A stretch of 64,000 nucleotides of DNA from an uncultured bacterium (lineage in GTDB: Bacteria > Cyanobacteriota > Vampirovibrionia > Gastranaerophilales > Gastranaerophilaceae): the NCBI GenBank assembly GCA_902776035.1, contig CACYOO010000004.1:62001-126000 (forward strand), read 5' to 3'. Of this stretch, positions 43,333-52,667 are shown in pieces; the first letter of the stretch is position 1; each line of letters starts with the position of its first letter. The notes beneath the pieces were generated by a model. That model saw nothing but the letters and a program-made list of their open reading frames with translations, did not search any database and was not told the origin of the DNA. The translations under genes were made by a program, and so were the position numbers.

Positions 43333-45024
43333 ATGGATAGAGTAAGAAAACATTATGTGGCTATACTTATTTTATTAATAACGTTTTTCGGTATTGATTT
43401 AAGGATTGCGATTATTAATTGTCCGCTTTGGTATGATGAAGGACATTCAATTCTTTCTGCTATCCAAAGTTTTCCTTTTGGTATAGACAATTTTTTATAT
43501 ACAAAGGATTTTCAGCATACTCCGTTTTATTTTTATTTTTTACATTTTTGGATAAAAATATTTGGTACATCAGAAATTATGTTAAGATTATCTTCTACAA
43601 TATTTGGAGTTGCCATTATACCTTTAACTTATGTTGTTGCTAAAAAAATATATAAAAACGATAAAATTGTAGCAATTATTTCTGCAATACTTGTTTCAGT
43701 GAGTCCGTTAATGGTTTATTATTCAAATGAAATCAGGATGTATATTGCTGTAACTTTTTTGGCAGTTTTATCTGTCAATTATTTACTTGATTATGATGAA
43801 AAAGCGGACAAAAAATCTTTAATAAAATTATTGATTACAAATACGCTTATTCCTTATCTTTTGATAGGTGGCATTGTATTTAATATAGGACAGGCATTTG
43901 CTTATATTGTATATCTGTTTGAAACTCAGAAAGAGAATAAATCAAAAATTAAAGAATATTTAAATTATCGGGTGTATCAGTTTATTCTACTAATTCCATA
44001 CTTCTTTATAGCATTTTACTATATTTATAAGAGAAGTCAGTTCATAATGTTCCATATTCCAAATTTTCAATTTATGAATTTTGTCGGTAATGTACAAAAC
44101 TTTTTTGGAGCTCAGGTAGGGATGATTTATTGGACAACTTACTTACCTTACACTATAGATTTCATGTTCTTTTTATCTGTAATAATACCTGTAATATATT
44201 TTATAAATGCTTTAATTAGGGCATTTAAAGAAAAAGATAATAAATTATATTTGATATTTTTAATGATATTTGTTTCATATTCATTAGTTTTAATATCTTG
44301 TATGTTAAAAATAATAGTGTTAGTACCAAGATATATAATTTTTATACTGCCTTTTGTTATGATACTTTCAGCTGTGGGGCTTTCTAAATTAAAAAAATGG
44401 AACACGGCATTGTTTTTAATTATATTTTCTTCATTAAGTATGTATTATATTTTTACGAGTACAGCGTACTATAGTATGAAGTATAATGCAATAATAGATG
44501 CTAACAACTATTTTGAAGAACATAAATTAAATAATAATGATAGAGTATTCAGACCTTTTGCATCTAGTGTATCCTTTATTTATGCTGATAAAAACAGTCC
44601 TATAACACCATCTTTTGAGGCGTTGCATGAATTTAGAAAGCCGGATAATAAACTTGTTTATGATGATGAACAAATAAAAATGATGAAGCTTGGACAAGTT
44701 GATAAATTATGGCTTAATTTAATACAGTCTGATGTACATGTTTCTAAAAGATACTATGATTTTTTAAAAAAGAATTTTATAGAGCCAATCAAATCAGGTA
44801 GGTATATAGTATTTGTCATATATGGGCCTGATAATCAGGCACTTATGAAAAAAGAACAATACAGAAAAATGTTTAATACTGAAGAAGCTGTCCGTAATGA
44901 AAGAGTTCTTGCTAGTATGGCAAAAATCTTTGACGATACGATTAATATATTTTTAGAAGACTGTGATTTAATAGAAACAAAAACTGAAAATGAAAATACA
45001 TATATTTTGTTTCAAAAGAAATAA
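43333..45024 (+). CDS. GT39/PMT-type membrane glycosyltransferase
   Basis: A 563-residue protein with about 10-12 membrane segments in residues 8-385 and a soluble C-terminal domain of about 170 residues. The first periplasmic loop has CPLWYDEGHS, the conserved acidic motif of PMT_2/ArnT-like transferases, followed by TPFYFYFLHFWIKIFG. These enzymes use polyprenyl-phosphate sugars to modify lipids or proteins on the outer face of the membrane. The sugar and acceptor are unknown. Single gene, convergent with the TSCPD gene. Confidence 0.8.
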   Translation: MDRVRKHYVAILILLITFFGIDLRIAIINCPLWYDEGHSILSAIQSFPFGIDNFLYTKDFQHTPFYFYFLHFWIKIFGTSEIMLRLSSTIFGVAIIPLTYVVAKKIYKNDKIVAIISAILVSVSPLMVYYSNEIRMYIAVTFLAVLSVNYLLDYDEKADKKSLIKLLITNTLIPYLLIGGIVFNIGQAFAYIVYLFETQKENKSKIKEYLNYRVYQFILLIPYFFIAFYYIYKRSQFIMFHIPNFQFMNFVGNVQNFFGAQVGMIYWTTYLPYTIDFMFFLSVIIPVIYFINALIRAFKEKDNKLYLIFLMIFVSYSLVLISCMLKIIVLVPRYIIFILPFVMILSAVGLSKLKKWNTALFLIIFSSLSMYYIFTSTAYYSMKYNAIIDANNYFEEHKLNNNDRVFRPFASSVSFIYADKNSPITPSFEALHEFRKPDNKLVYDDEQIKMMKLGQVDKLWLNLIQSDVHVSKRYYDFLKKNFIEPIKSGRYIVFVIYGPDNQALMKKEQYRKMFNTEEAVRNERVLASMAKIFDDTINIFLEDCDLIETKTENENTYILFQKK

Positions 45025-45025
45025 T

Positions 45026-45427
45026 TTATACAGATGTTTTCTGTTTTGAAATAACTTCTTCCAGTGCTCTTGCTAATTGGTCAGGACAGGATGTGCCGTT
45101 GTTTCTTCTTGCACATTCCGTACCTTTTAGAGTTTTAATAATTTCTTCTGCAGGTTTATTTTTAACTAATTTACATATACCTAATGTGTTACCCGGACAT
45201 CCGTCTACGATATTTACATGATGTATGATGTTATTTTCATCTATGGCAATTTCTATGGAGGAAGCACAAATACCTGTCGGTTCATAAATATACATGCTGA
45301 TTTGTTTACCATCGCTATCTTGATATTCGGTTTGTTTATCTGCATTGTTTTTTGTATTACAACCCGAAAGGAATATTGCTCCAAGTGCTGCTAAGGCAGA
45401 ATTAAATATAAAATTTCTTCTTTTCAT
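45026..45427 (-). CDS. Exported TSCPD-domain lipoprotein
   Basis: A 133-residue protein. The first 23 residues look like a Tat-type lipoprotein signal: MKRRNFIF, a hydrophobic stretch and LSGC with Cys23. After a short linker comes a TSCPD domain (PTGICASSIEIAI, VDGCPGNTLGI, TECARRNNGTSCPDQLARAL). TSCPD domains are usually cytoplasmic, alone or at the end of B12-dependent ribonucleotide reductases, so the export signal is odd. Whether it is truly exported is an inference. GAGG precedes the ATG by 9 bases. Confidence 0.75.
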   Translation of the reverse strand: MKRRNFIFNSALAALGAIFLSGCNTKNNADKQTEYQDSDGKQISMYIYEPTGICASSIEIAIDENNIIHHVNIVDGCPGNTLGICKLVKNKPAEEIIKTLKGTECARRNNGTSCPDQLARALEEVISKQKTSV

Positions 45428-45453
45428 TTTTATATACCTCGTATAATATGATA

Positions 45454-47190
45454 TTACATCTTTTCAGGAGCTGTAACAGCAAGTATTGAAAGCCCTGTTT
45501 CAAGAACTGTTTTAACTGCTATTACAAGTGCCAAGCGAGCAAGTGTTGTATTTTTATCTTCTGTTATTACTCTCTTTGCGTTATAGAAAGAATGAAATTC
45601 TGCTGCTAATTCTTGAACATATCTGCAAATAGTATAAACGGTTCTATTTTCTGCAGATGAAATTATTGTTGATTTAAATTCTTCTAGTTTCAATATAAGT
45701 TTTTTCTCATTTTCAACGTCATTTGCAATAATATTTCTGTCAAAGTTGTTTTTTAAATTATCCAAATCTTCTTGATTTAATAATGCAGGAGAAGTTTCAC
45801 CCGTTTGTAAATCCTGTTTTTCTTTGAGGGCATTTCTTAATATAGAGCATGCTCTTGCATGGGCATATTGAACATAAAATACAGGATTTTCATCCGTTGA
45901 TTTTTTAGCCAATTCAATATCAAAATCAAGAGTATTGTTTATATCTCTCATACACATCCAAAAACGTGTTGCATCAACTCCTACATCTTCTATCAAATCA
46001 TCAAGGGTAATCATGTTTTTACGTTTACCCATTCTGGTTTGATTACCGTCAATAATTAAGTTTACAAGCTGACCGAGTAAGATTTCTAATTTTGATGAAT
46101 CATATCCTAGAGCTTCCATAGAAGCTTTTACACGGGCAACATAACCATGATGATCAGCTCCCCAAATATTTATTAATCTGTCAAAACCCCTGTCAACTTT
46201 GTCTTTATGATAAGCTATATCTGATGTTAAATATGTTTTAAGTCCGTCTGCTTTTATTATTACTCTATCTTCATCATCGCCGTAGTCTGAAGATTTAAAC
46301 CATACTGCACCGTCTTTTTCGTATATTTTGCCGCTTTCTTTTAGCTTTTTACAGCATTCTTCAACTTTTCCCGTTTCATGTAACGTTAATTCAGAGTAAA
46401 ATTTATCAAAATGTACTCTAAATTTGTTTAGTAATTTTTGTTGTAAGCTTTCCATTTCAAATTTTGCATAATCTGATAAAACTGATGTTTCAATTTTATC
46501 CAAGTTATTTTCTACTGATTTTAACAAATCTTGTTTTTCTTCAATAAACTTTTTAGCAACAGGAATTAGATAATCACCAGGATAATAATTCTTTCGTTCC
46601 TCTGCATCTGTCGGAAAATCAACATTTTCTCCAAGTTCTTGCTTAATTCTTATTCTTAAGGAATTACCCAATTTCTGAATTTGAGCACCTGCATCATTAA
46701 TATAAAATTCTTGATATACTTCATGTCCGTAAAATTTTAGTAAATTAGCCAAAGCACTGCCCATAGCTGCCCAGCGCCCATGTCCTATATGAAACGGTCC
46801 TGTTGGATTTGCAGAAATATATTCAAGATTTATTTTTTCTTTTTTTATATTTTCAGGTTTTCCGTAGTTTTCTTTAGTTAAGATTTCTTCAATAACATCT
46901 GTTAAAAGTTCATTGCCTGTTTTGAAATTTATAAATCCACCTGTTACGGATGAAGTATATTTTTCTTGAGGTAAAAATTCATTAATTGAATTTGCAATCA
47001 TAGGAGGTGCAATTTTAGCACATCTTGCAAGAGGTGAAACATTTACTGCAAAATCTCCAAAGTCAGCATTTTTTGGTTTCTCAGTTCTTACTAAGCCATC
47101 TTCCAATTCTGTCATTTGACCTAATTTATTTTCTGATATTGCTTTTTTAATTGCATTTTTAACTTCATTTAAGTAATAGTCCTTTAACAT
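45454..47190 (-). CDS. argS: Arginyl-tRNA synthetase
   Basis: A 578-residue class I synthetase. The N-terminal Add-1 domain is followed by the HIGH-type motif ISANPTGPFHIGHGRWAA; the KMSK-type loop reads RMGKRKNMI; NVYVQYAHARA-like FYVQYAHARACSIL and the helical DALR domain at the C-terminus complete the family layout. AAAAGGA lies upstream. It is followed by the TSCPD gene on the same strand. Confidence 0.95.
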   Translation of the reverse strand: MLKDYYLNEVKNAIKKAISENKLGQMTELEDGLVRTEKPKNADFGDFAVNVSPLARCAKIAPPMIANSINEFLPQEKYTSSVTGGFINFKTGNELLTDVIEEILTKENYGKPENIKKEKINLEYISANPTGPFHIGHGRWAAMGSALANLLKFYGHEVYQEFYINDAGAQIQKLGNSLRIRIKQELGENVDFPTDAEERKNYYPGDYLIPVAKKFIEEKQDLLKSVENNLDKIETSVLSDYAKFEMESLQQKLLNKFRVHFDKFYSELTLHETGKVEECCKKLKESGKIYEKDGAVWFKSSDYGDDEDRVIIKADGLKTYLTSDIAYHKDKVDRGFDRLINIWGADHHGYVARVKASMEALGYDSSKLEILLGQLVNLIIDGNQTRMGKRKNMITLDDLIEDVGVDATRFWMCMRDINNTLDFDIELAKKSTDENPVFYVQYAHARACSILRNALKEKQDLQTGETSPALLNQEDLDNLKNNFDRNIIANDVENEKKLILKLEEFKSTIISSAENRTVYTICRYVQELAAEFHSFYNAKRVITEDKNTTLARLALVIAVKTVLETGLSILAVTAPEKM

Positions 47191-47270
47191 AATATTATCC
47201 TTTTAAAGTGTTGTAATAAGATTATTATAAAACAAAAATATTATATTATGTTATAAATGTCAGGAATAGT

Positions 47271-48083
47271 TTAAACGAAAGTTTTTTCCATTTCTTCAAT
47301 TGATTTTTTATATCTGTCTTCAAGCAGGTTTAATCTTTGTAAGTCTTCATCATGTATTACTTTATAAATATCACGTTTGTTTTTTAACCACATTAATTCA
47401 AATTCTACCGCCTTAAGAATACCTTTATGAGCATTAGATTTTTTTAATGATTTTGATGCATCAAAAATAATTTTTCTTGTTTCGTATTTTGAAAGGTAAG
47501 GTATTTGTTTAAAAAATAGTAACGATTCAGCAGAAACTTCACCTCCAATAACAAAATCTTTATTGTATTTTGATATTTCATTTGACATTTTTTTAGCCAT
47601 ATCTAAAATTATAGGAGTGTTTACGTCTTCTCTTGGTATTCCTAATGAACCGGTCATATCAAGCCGACCTAAAACACACCCGTCAATTTCCGAAAAATCC
47701 TGTGATGAAACCATATCTTTTAAATTATTAAATCCGGTTATAGTTTCTATATTTACCATAAATTTCATTTGGGATTGTTCATCTTTTGAAAATACCGAAT
47801 TTTTAGCATTTACATATTTTTTCATAGCATAAGATGTTTCTATCATTGGTGCAACAATTGTATCAATTCCAATTGCTCTTGCATCATACATATCTTTTAT
47901 TGCTTCGCATCCGCCTATTTTGATTGTTAAATTCAAACCGGCTTTAGTTGCAATTTCTTTTAATCTTAACGCTTCTGTTAATCTTGTTCCCTCAGCTTCA
48001 AACTCTGCCTTTACACCGATAACATTGTAATTTTCTTTTAAATCAATTAATGTATCAGTCATTTTGTTTTCAAGTGTATTCAT
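47271..48083 (-). CDS. HpcH/HpaI aldolase-type TIM-barrel protein
   Basis: A 270-residue protein with the HpcH/HpaI (phosphoenolpyruvate/pyruvate domain) pattern: VIGVKAEFEAEG, IKIGGCEAIKDM, IDTIVAPMIET, FMVNIETITGF with the metal-binding Glu and LGRLDMTGSLG with the metal-binding Asp. It would bind Mg and a 2-oxo acid in aldol or lyase chemistry. The substrate is unknown, and nothing nearby suggests aromatic degradation. AAGGGTAG precedes the start. Single gene, divergent from the ribosomal operon. Confidence 0.75.
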   Translation of the reverse strand: MNTLENKMTDTLIDLKENYNVIGVKAEFEAEGTRLTEALRLKEIATKAGLNLTIKIGGCEAIKDMYDARAIGIDTIVAPMIETSYAMKKYVNAKNSVFSKDEQSQMKFMVNIETITGFNNLKDMVSSQDFSEIDGCVLGRLDMTGSLGIPREDVNTPIILDMAKKMSNEISKYNKDFVIGGEVSAESLLFFKQIPYLSKYETRKIIFDASKSLKKSNAHKGILKAVEFELMWLKNKRDIYKVIHDEDLQRLNLLEDRYKKSIEEMEKTFV

Positions 48084-48285
48084 AAATTCTACCCTTAAAA
48101 TCTACCTTATAAAATAATATTTTTTCAATAATCATTTCTATTATACTATTAACAAATTTATGTTCAATGAATTAATCCTCTATTGTTTATAACAAAAATT
48201 CTATTAATAATTAAATTAATGTAACAAAAACCTTGCAAATATATTTATATTGTAATAAAATAGTTCTTGTCAGAAAACTCACGTT

Positions 48286-48329
48286 GAATATGATTTCCAA
48301 AAAGCATGTGCTTTTATTTTGGCATATTC
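48286..48329 (+). promoter_or_regulatory. Stem-loop in the rpsE leader
   Basis: GAATATG (48286-48292) pairs with CATATTC (48323-48329), CCAAAA (48297-48302) with TTTTGG (48317-48322), and AAGCA with TGCTT at the tip. No T-run follows, so it is not a standard terminator. It lies about 50 bases before rpsE and is a candidate ribosomal-protein leader for feedback control. The rest of the 295-base intergenic region (48084-48378) is AT-rich with no gene. Confidence 0.45.
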
Positions 48330-48378
48330 AGAATTATAAAAGATAAAAAATAGTTATTACTCAATAAGGAAGGTAAAA

Positions 48379-49062
48379 ATGTCAAACGAAGAAGAAACAA
48401 AAGTAGAAGAAGTTGAAACTGTAGAATCAGTTGAAGACACAGCTTCTGAAGCAGACGAAACAAAAGATGCAGAGTCAGAAAATGACGAAACAATGTCAGA
48501 TTATGAAGATGTAGCAAGAGAAAAGGGTGAACGTAAACAACGTACACGTCGTAAAAAAGTTGATTTACAAGAAGAAAAACCTGTATCAGAATGGCAAGAA
48601 AGAGTTGTTCAAATCAGACGTGTAACAAAGGTAGTAAAGGGTGGTAAAAAATTAAGCTTCCGTGCCGTTGTTATCGTTGGTAATCAAAAAGGACAAGTAG
48701 GTGTAGGTTGTGCAAAAGCTACAGAAGTTATTATTGCTATTCAAAAAGCTATAGCAGATGGACGTAAGAACTTAATTAACGTACCTATTTTCAAAACAAC
48801 TATTCCTCATCCGATAACAGGTGTTTCAGGAGCCGGAGAAGTTATGTTAAGACCTGCTTCAATTGGTACAGGAATTATCGCAGGTGGTGCTGTTCGTTCA
48901 GTATTAGAACTTGCAGGTATCGAAAACATATTATCTAAATCATTAGGTTCAAAATCACCTTTAAATGCTGCTAATGCAACATTGGATGCACTTCAAAAGC
49001 TTGCACCGTTTGCAGATGTTGCTAAAAAACGTGGTTTAACTGTAAGTGAATTATTAAATTAG
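48379..49062 (+). CDS. rpsE: Ribosomal protein S5 with a charged N-terminal extension
   Basis: A 227-residue S5. Residues 1-45 are strongly acidic (Glu/Asp/Thr/Ser), 48-60 are basic ([12 protein letters not shown]), and the S5 core starts near residue 71 ([20 protein letters not shown]) with the double-stranded-RNA-binding and C-terminal fold ([27 protein letters not shown]). The extension of about 70 residues is long for a bacterial S5. AAGGAAGG is upstream. It is the first gene of a four-gene unit instead of lying mid-operon. Confidence 0.95.
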   Translation: MSNEEETKVEEVETVESVEDTASEADETKDAESENDETMSDYEDVAREKGERKQRTRRKKVDLQEEKPVSEWQERVVQIRRVTKVVKGGKKLSFRAVVIVGNQKGQVGVGCAKATEVIIAIQKAIADGRKNLINVPIFKTTIPHPITGVSGAGEVMLRPASIGTGIIAGGAVRSVLELAGIENILSKSLGSKSPLNAANATLDALQKLAPFADVAKKRGLTVSELLN

Positions 49063-49114
49063 TCTTTTGACTTATTTTATTGTTATTAGATTTATTATAT
49101 AAGGGAATATAAAA

Positions 49115-49309
49115 ATGGCTAAAACAGAAACAAAAAAAATTAAAATCAGATTAACAGGCAGTTTGATTGGTGCATTGCCTGCTCAAAGAAAAATTGTTGC
49201 ATCATTGGGTTTGAAGAAAATCAATCAAGTTGTAGAGCACAATCAGAGTGCAGTAATTATGGGTATGATAAATAAAGTATCACACTTGGTAAAAATAGTA
49301 GAAGAATAA
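49115..49309 (+). CDS. rpmD: Ribosomal protein L30
   Basis: A 64-residue L30 (KIRLTGSLIGALPAQRKIVA; LGLKKINQVVEHNQSA) of the large subunit. AAGGGAA precedes the ATG. It lies between rpsE and rplO, the usual spc-operon order. Confidence 0.93.
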   Translation: MAKTETKKIKIRLTGSLIGALPAQRKIVASLGLKKINQVVEHNQSAVIMGMINKVSHLVKIVEE

Positions 49310-49333
49310 TAACATAGGAAAGAAGGAATAATA

Positions 49334-49777
49334 ATGATTACATTAGATGATTTAAAACCTGCACAAGGTTCAACAAGAAAATCTAAAAAATTTGGACGAG
49401 GCAGAGCTTCAGGACATGGTAAAACATCATGTCGTGGTGCTAATGGTGAAGGACAACGTGCCGGAAGAAGTTCTAAAAGGGGCTTTGAAGGCGGACAAAT
49501 GCCATCATACAGACAAATGCCTAAATTAAAAGGGTTCAAAATTATAAACAAGATTGTATATGCTCAAATGAATGTTTCAGCTTTAGAAAAACTTGATTTA
49601 GCTGAAGTTACACTTGAAAGTTTAAAGGAAGCTAAAAAAGTTCATTCATCTTCTCAAGGTTTAAGAATTATGGGCAATGGTGAACTTAAAAAAGCTGTAA
49701 CAGTAAAAGCAAATTATTTTACACCTTCTGCAAAAGAAAAAATTGAAGCAGCAGGCGGAAAGGCTGAGTTAGTATAA
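49334..49777 (+). CDS. rplO: Ribosomal protein L15
   Basis: A 147-residue L15 with the basic glycine-rich N-terminus (KFGRGRASGHGKTSCRG), GGQMPSYRQMPKLKGF and a C-terminal KAGGKAE-type end (AAGGKAELV). It follows rpmD by 24 bases, with AAAGAAGGA upstream, and is 2 bases before secY. Confidence 0.95.
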   Translation: MITLDDLKPAQGSTRKSKKFGRGRASGHGKTSCRGANGEGQRAGRSSKRGFEGGQMPSYRQMPKLKGFKIINKIVYAQMNVSALEKLDLAEVTLESLKEAKKVHSSSQGLRIMGNGELKKAVTVKANYFTPSAKEKIEAAGGKAELV

Positions 49778-49779
49778 TC

Positions 49780-51120
49780 ATGCAGCAAGGAAAAATGAAA
49801 ATGCCCACATCGGCTGATTTGATGTCAATGTGGAATGCTTCAGGATTGAAAAGTAAAATCATATTTACTGTTTTGATGATTGCTGCATTTCGTTTTGGTG
49901 TTCAAATGCCTGTGTTTGGTATCAACAATGCGATATTTTCAAATATTGCGAGTGGGAATAATCTTGTAGGATTTTTGGATTTATTCTCAGGTGGTGCTTT
50001 AGGTAAAGTATCTATATTTGCATTAGGTATTGGACCTTTCATTACAGCATCAATTATTATGCAGTTATTTGCTGTTGTAATACCATCTTTGGAAAAATTA
50101 CAAAAAGAAGAAGGTGAAGCAGGAAGACGTAAATTATCTCAATATACAAGATTATTTACCGTTGTACTAGCTATGTTACAAGCATTTATATTTATGATAT
50201 ATATGAGCCATTTGCCTGGAGCTATTGTTAGTGGTTTAAATCCTATATTATTTTATATCAGTTCAATAGTAGTATTAACTGCCGGCTCAGTATTTGTAAT
50301 GTGGTTATCGGAACTTATAACTGAAAAAGGTATAGGTAACGGTGGTTCATTAATCATTTTTGTAGGTATTATTTCAGGTATACCGATTTACACTTCAAGA
50401 ACTGCACAAATGGTATCCAGAGATCCGTCTTTAGGTTTTGGATTGTTTATGCTTTTATTAGTATTTTTTGCAACAATGGTTGTTATTGTAATAATGCAGG
50501 AAGCTGTAAGAAAAGTAACAATTATTAATCCAAGACGACAGGTAGGAAATAAGGTTTATGGTGGTGTAAACACTTATATCCCATTCAAACTTAATCCGGG
50601 TGGTGTTATGCCGATTATCTTTGCCATTGCAATTTTACTTTTTCCTACTACTATTTTGAGCTTAGTAGGGCAAGCTAATTTACCAGCCGGTATGATTAAA
50701 AATACTGTTATGGGACTTACTAAATTTATGAGTCCTGATGGTATACCGTATTATATAATATACTTTTTATTGATTGTTGCTTTAACTTTTTTCTATGCAT
50801 CAATTATGCCAAACATGCAGCCAAAAGATATTGCAACAAACTTGAAAAAGTATGGTTCATCTATTCCGGGTATAAAACCGGGAAAACCGACAGCAGATGC
50901 TATTGATAAAATTTTAAGCAAAACTACATTTATCGGTGCTATAATGCTGGGTATAATTGCTTTAATACCGTCATTAACTTCATACGCAACAAATATAACA
51001 ACTATGCAAGGTATTGGTGCTACGTCATTAATAATCATGGTTGGTGTTGCTTTGGATTTAATAAATCAGGTTCGTTCTCATCTATTGGCAAGAAATTACG
51101 AATCGTTTTTAAAACAATAA
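49780..51120 (+). CDS. secY: Preprotein translocase subunit SecY
   Basis: A 446-residue, ten-segment channel protein of the Sec translocon. Recognisable parts are FRFGVQMPVFGIN near the start, the GIGPFITASIIMQL signature, WLSELITEKGIGNGGSLIIF, and the C-terminal MQGIGATSLIIMVGVALDLINQ. In many bacteria adk or map follows; here a terminator and a carbonic anhydrase gene follow instead. Confidence 0.96.
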   Translation: MQQGKMKMPTSADLMSMWNASGLKSKIIFTVLMIAAFRFGVQMPVFGINNAIFSNIASGNNLVGFLDLFSGGALGKVSIFALGIGPFITASIIMQLFAVVIPSLEKLQKEEGEAGRRKLSQYTRLFTVVLAMLQAFIFMIYMSHLPGAIVSGLNPILFYISSIVVLTAGSVFVMWLSELITEKGIGNGGSLIIFVGIISGIPIYTSRTAQMVSRDPSLGFGLFMLLLVFFATMVVIVIMQEAVRKVTIINPRRQVGNKVYGGVNTYIPFKLNPGGVMPIIFAIAILLFPTTILSLVGQANLPAGMIKNTVMGLTKFMSPDGIPYYIIYFLLIVALTFFYASIMPNMQPKDIATNLKKYGSSIPGIKPGKPTADAIDKILSKTTFIGAIMLGIIALIPSLTSYATNITTMQGIGATSLIIMVGVALDLINQVRSHLLARNYESFLKQ

Positions 51121-51148
51121 TAATATAATACTTTATAACTAAAAAGCG

Positions 51149-51182
51149 ACAGACTGTCCTATGGACAGTCTGTTTTGTTTTT
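51149..51182 (+). terminator. Rho-independent terminator after secY
   Basis: ACAGACTGTCC (51149-51159) pairs perfectly with GGACAGTCTGT (51163-51173) around a 3-base loop, followed by TTTGTTTTT. It ends the rpsE-rpmD-rplO-secY unit. Confidence 0.92.
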
Positions 51183-51212
51183 ATGATATTATTAAATTGA
51201 GAGGTAACTATT

Positions 51213-51800
51213 ATGAATAATTTATCAGATACAGCAAACAAAGAATTAACTAAATTATTAAATGGTAATAAAAATTTTATTGCGGGAAAACCGACTGCAA
51301 AAAATATGTGTCTTAAAACACTTCAATCACTTGCTCTTTATCAAGAACCTTATGCTTGTGTTCTCAGTTGTTCTGATTCAAGAGTTGTACCTGAGATTAT
51401 TTTTGACTGTGGTATTGGAGAGTTATTTGTTGTCAGAGTTGCAGGGATTGCTGTTGGTCCTAATGTAAAAGAAAGTATTGAGTATGCAGTTAAAAAGTTA
51501 CATGTACCTCTTTTAATTTTGTTAGGACATGACGATTGTGGTGTTATGAAGTATGCTAATGAACAATATCCGAATATGCCCGAATATTTTCAATCAATAC
51601 TAAAATCTGTTTATCCTGTTATTGATGGGGTAGGTAAGTTTGATTGTAATAATGAATTTGCAAGAAAACATACTGTTTGGGTTGAGGATTATTTACTCAA
51701 AAACTCAACTATAATAAAAGAGGCAGTAGAAAATAACAAACTTTATATCGCTAAATGCCATTTTGACCATAATACAGGTGAAGTTTCTTTGTTAAATTGA
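51213..51800 (+). CDS. Beta-class carbonic anhydrase
   Basis: A 195-residue zinc enzyme interconverting CO2 and bicarbonate. Zinc ligands and dyad are visible in CSDSRVVPE (Cys, Asp/Arg dyad) and GHDDCGVMK (His and Cys). Short length and position of motifs fit the bacterial beta class. GAGG lies upstream. No transporter adjoins it, so it probably supplies bicarbonate for carboxylations in general metabolism. Confidence 0.92.
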   Translation: MNNLSDTANKELTKLLNGNKNFIAGKPTAKNMCLKTLQSLALYQEPYACVLSCSDSRVVPEIIFDCGIGELFVVRVAGIAVGPNVKESIEYAVKKLHVPLLILLGHDDCGVMKYANEQYPNMPEYFQSILKSVYPVIDGVGKFDCNNEFARKHTVWVEDYLLKNSTIIKEAVENNKLYIAKCHFDHNTGEVSLLN

Positions 51801-51841
51801 TATAAATATAGATTTAGCTAAAAATTCTTTTATTACTCAAT

Positions 51842-52603
51842 TTATGTCTTTTCGTAAGATATTAAATCTTTAATAACTTCACTTGCTATAATAAGTCCTA
51901 CAACAGATGGTACAAAAGCATTACTTCCCGGTATTTGATGCTTTACGGTACATTTTCTTGTTCCCGGAGGACATATACAACCTGTACGACAGCTTATTGA
52001 CATATCTTCCAATGGTTTAATTGGAGGTTCTTTTGAATACACAACTTTTACATCTTTTATTTTTCGTTTTCTTAATTCAACTCTAATTACACGTGCAAGC
52101 GGGCAGACAGAGGTTTTAGAAATGTCTGCCACTTCAAATTTTGTCGGATCCATTTTGTTTCCTGCACCCATTGCACAAATTATGGGGATATTACATTCTT
52201 TTGCTTTTTCAATAAGCGACAATTTTCCAACAACAGTATCAATTGCATCTACGATGTAATCATATTTATTGAAGTCAAAAGTATCTGCCGTTTCAGGTGT
52301 ATAGAATGTTTGATAAGTATTTACTATAGCATTCGGATTTATATCTAAAATACGTTCTTTTGCAACTTCTACTTTGTATTTTCCTACGGTTTTTCTTGTT
52401 GCATAAATTTGTCGGTTTAGATTTGTTAAACAAACTTTATCATCATCTATAATATCAATTTGCCCTAAACCACTTCTAATAAGTGCTTCAACGGTGTAAC
52501 CTCCTACACCGCCTATTCCAAAAACTGCAACACGAGAATTTGCAAGTTTGTCTATACCATTTTTACCTATAAGTAATTGTGTTCTTGAAAATTGATTTAA
52601 CAT
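51842..52603 (-). CDS. tcdA: ThiF/E1-like protein, probably tRNA threonylcarbamoyladenosine dehydratase TcdA
   Basis: A 253-residue E1-like adenylating enzyme. The ATP-binding loop is AVFGIGGVGGYTVEAL; DDDxxxxxNLNRQ appears as DDDKVCLTNLNRQIYATRK; the catalytic-region cysteine lies in CRTGCICPPG, and the VGKYK and DYIVDAIDT stretches match TcdA (cyclising t6A37 to ct6A). I start it at 52603, six bases after a TATATT; an in-frame TTG at 52618 precedes that box. Single gene. Confidence 0.85.
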   Translation of the reverse strand: MLNQFSRTQLLIGKNGIDKLANSRVAVFGIGGVGGYTVEALIRSGLGQIDIIDDDKVCLTNLNRQIYATRKTVGKYKVEVAKERILDINPNAIVNTYQTFYTPETADTFDFNKYDYIVDAIDTVVGKLSLIEKAKECNIPIICAMGAGNKMDPTKFEVADISKTSVCPLARVIRVELRKRKIKDVKVVYSKEPPIKPLEDMSISCRTGCICPPGTRKCTVKHQIPGSNAFVPSVVGLIIASEVIKDLISYEKT

Positions 52604-52615
52604 AGTAAAAATATA
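52604..52615 (-). promoter_or_regulatory. -10-like box placed for a leaderless start
   Basis: Minus-strand TATATT (52615-52610) followed by six bases and the ATG at 52603 of tcdA; no Shine-Dalgarno is visible. Confidence 0.4.
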
Positions 52616-52667
52616 CAATAAACAAAAATAAACAGAAACATGAATATATTATGTATGTTTATAATTA

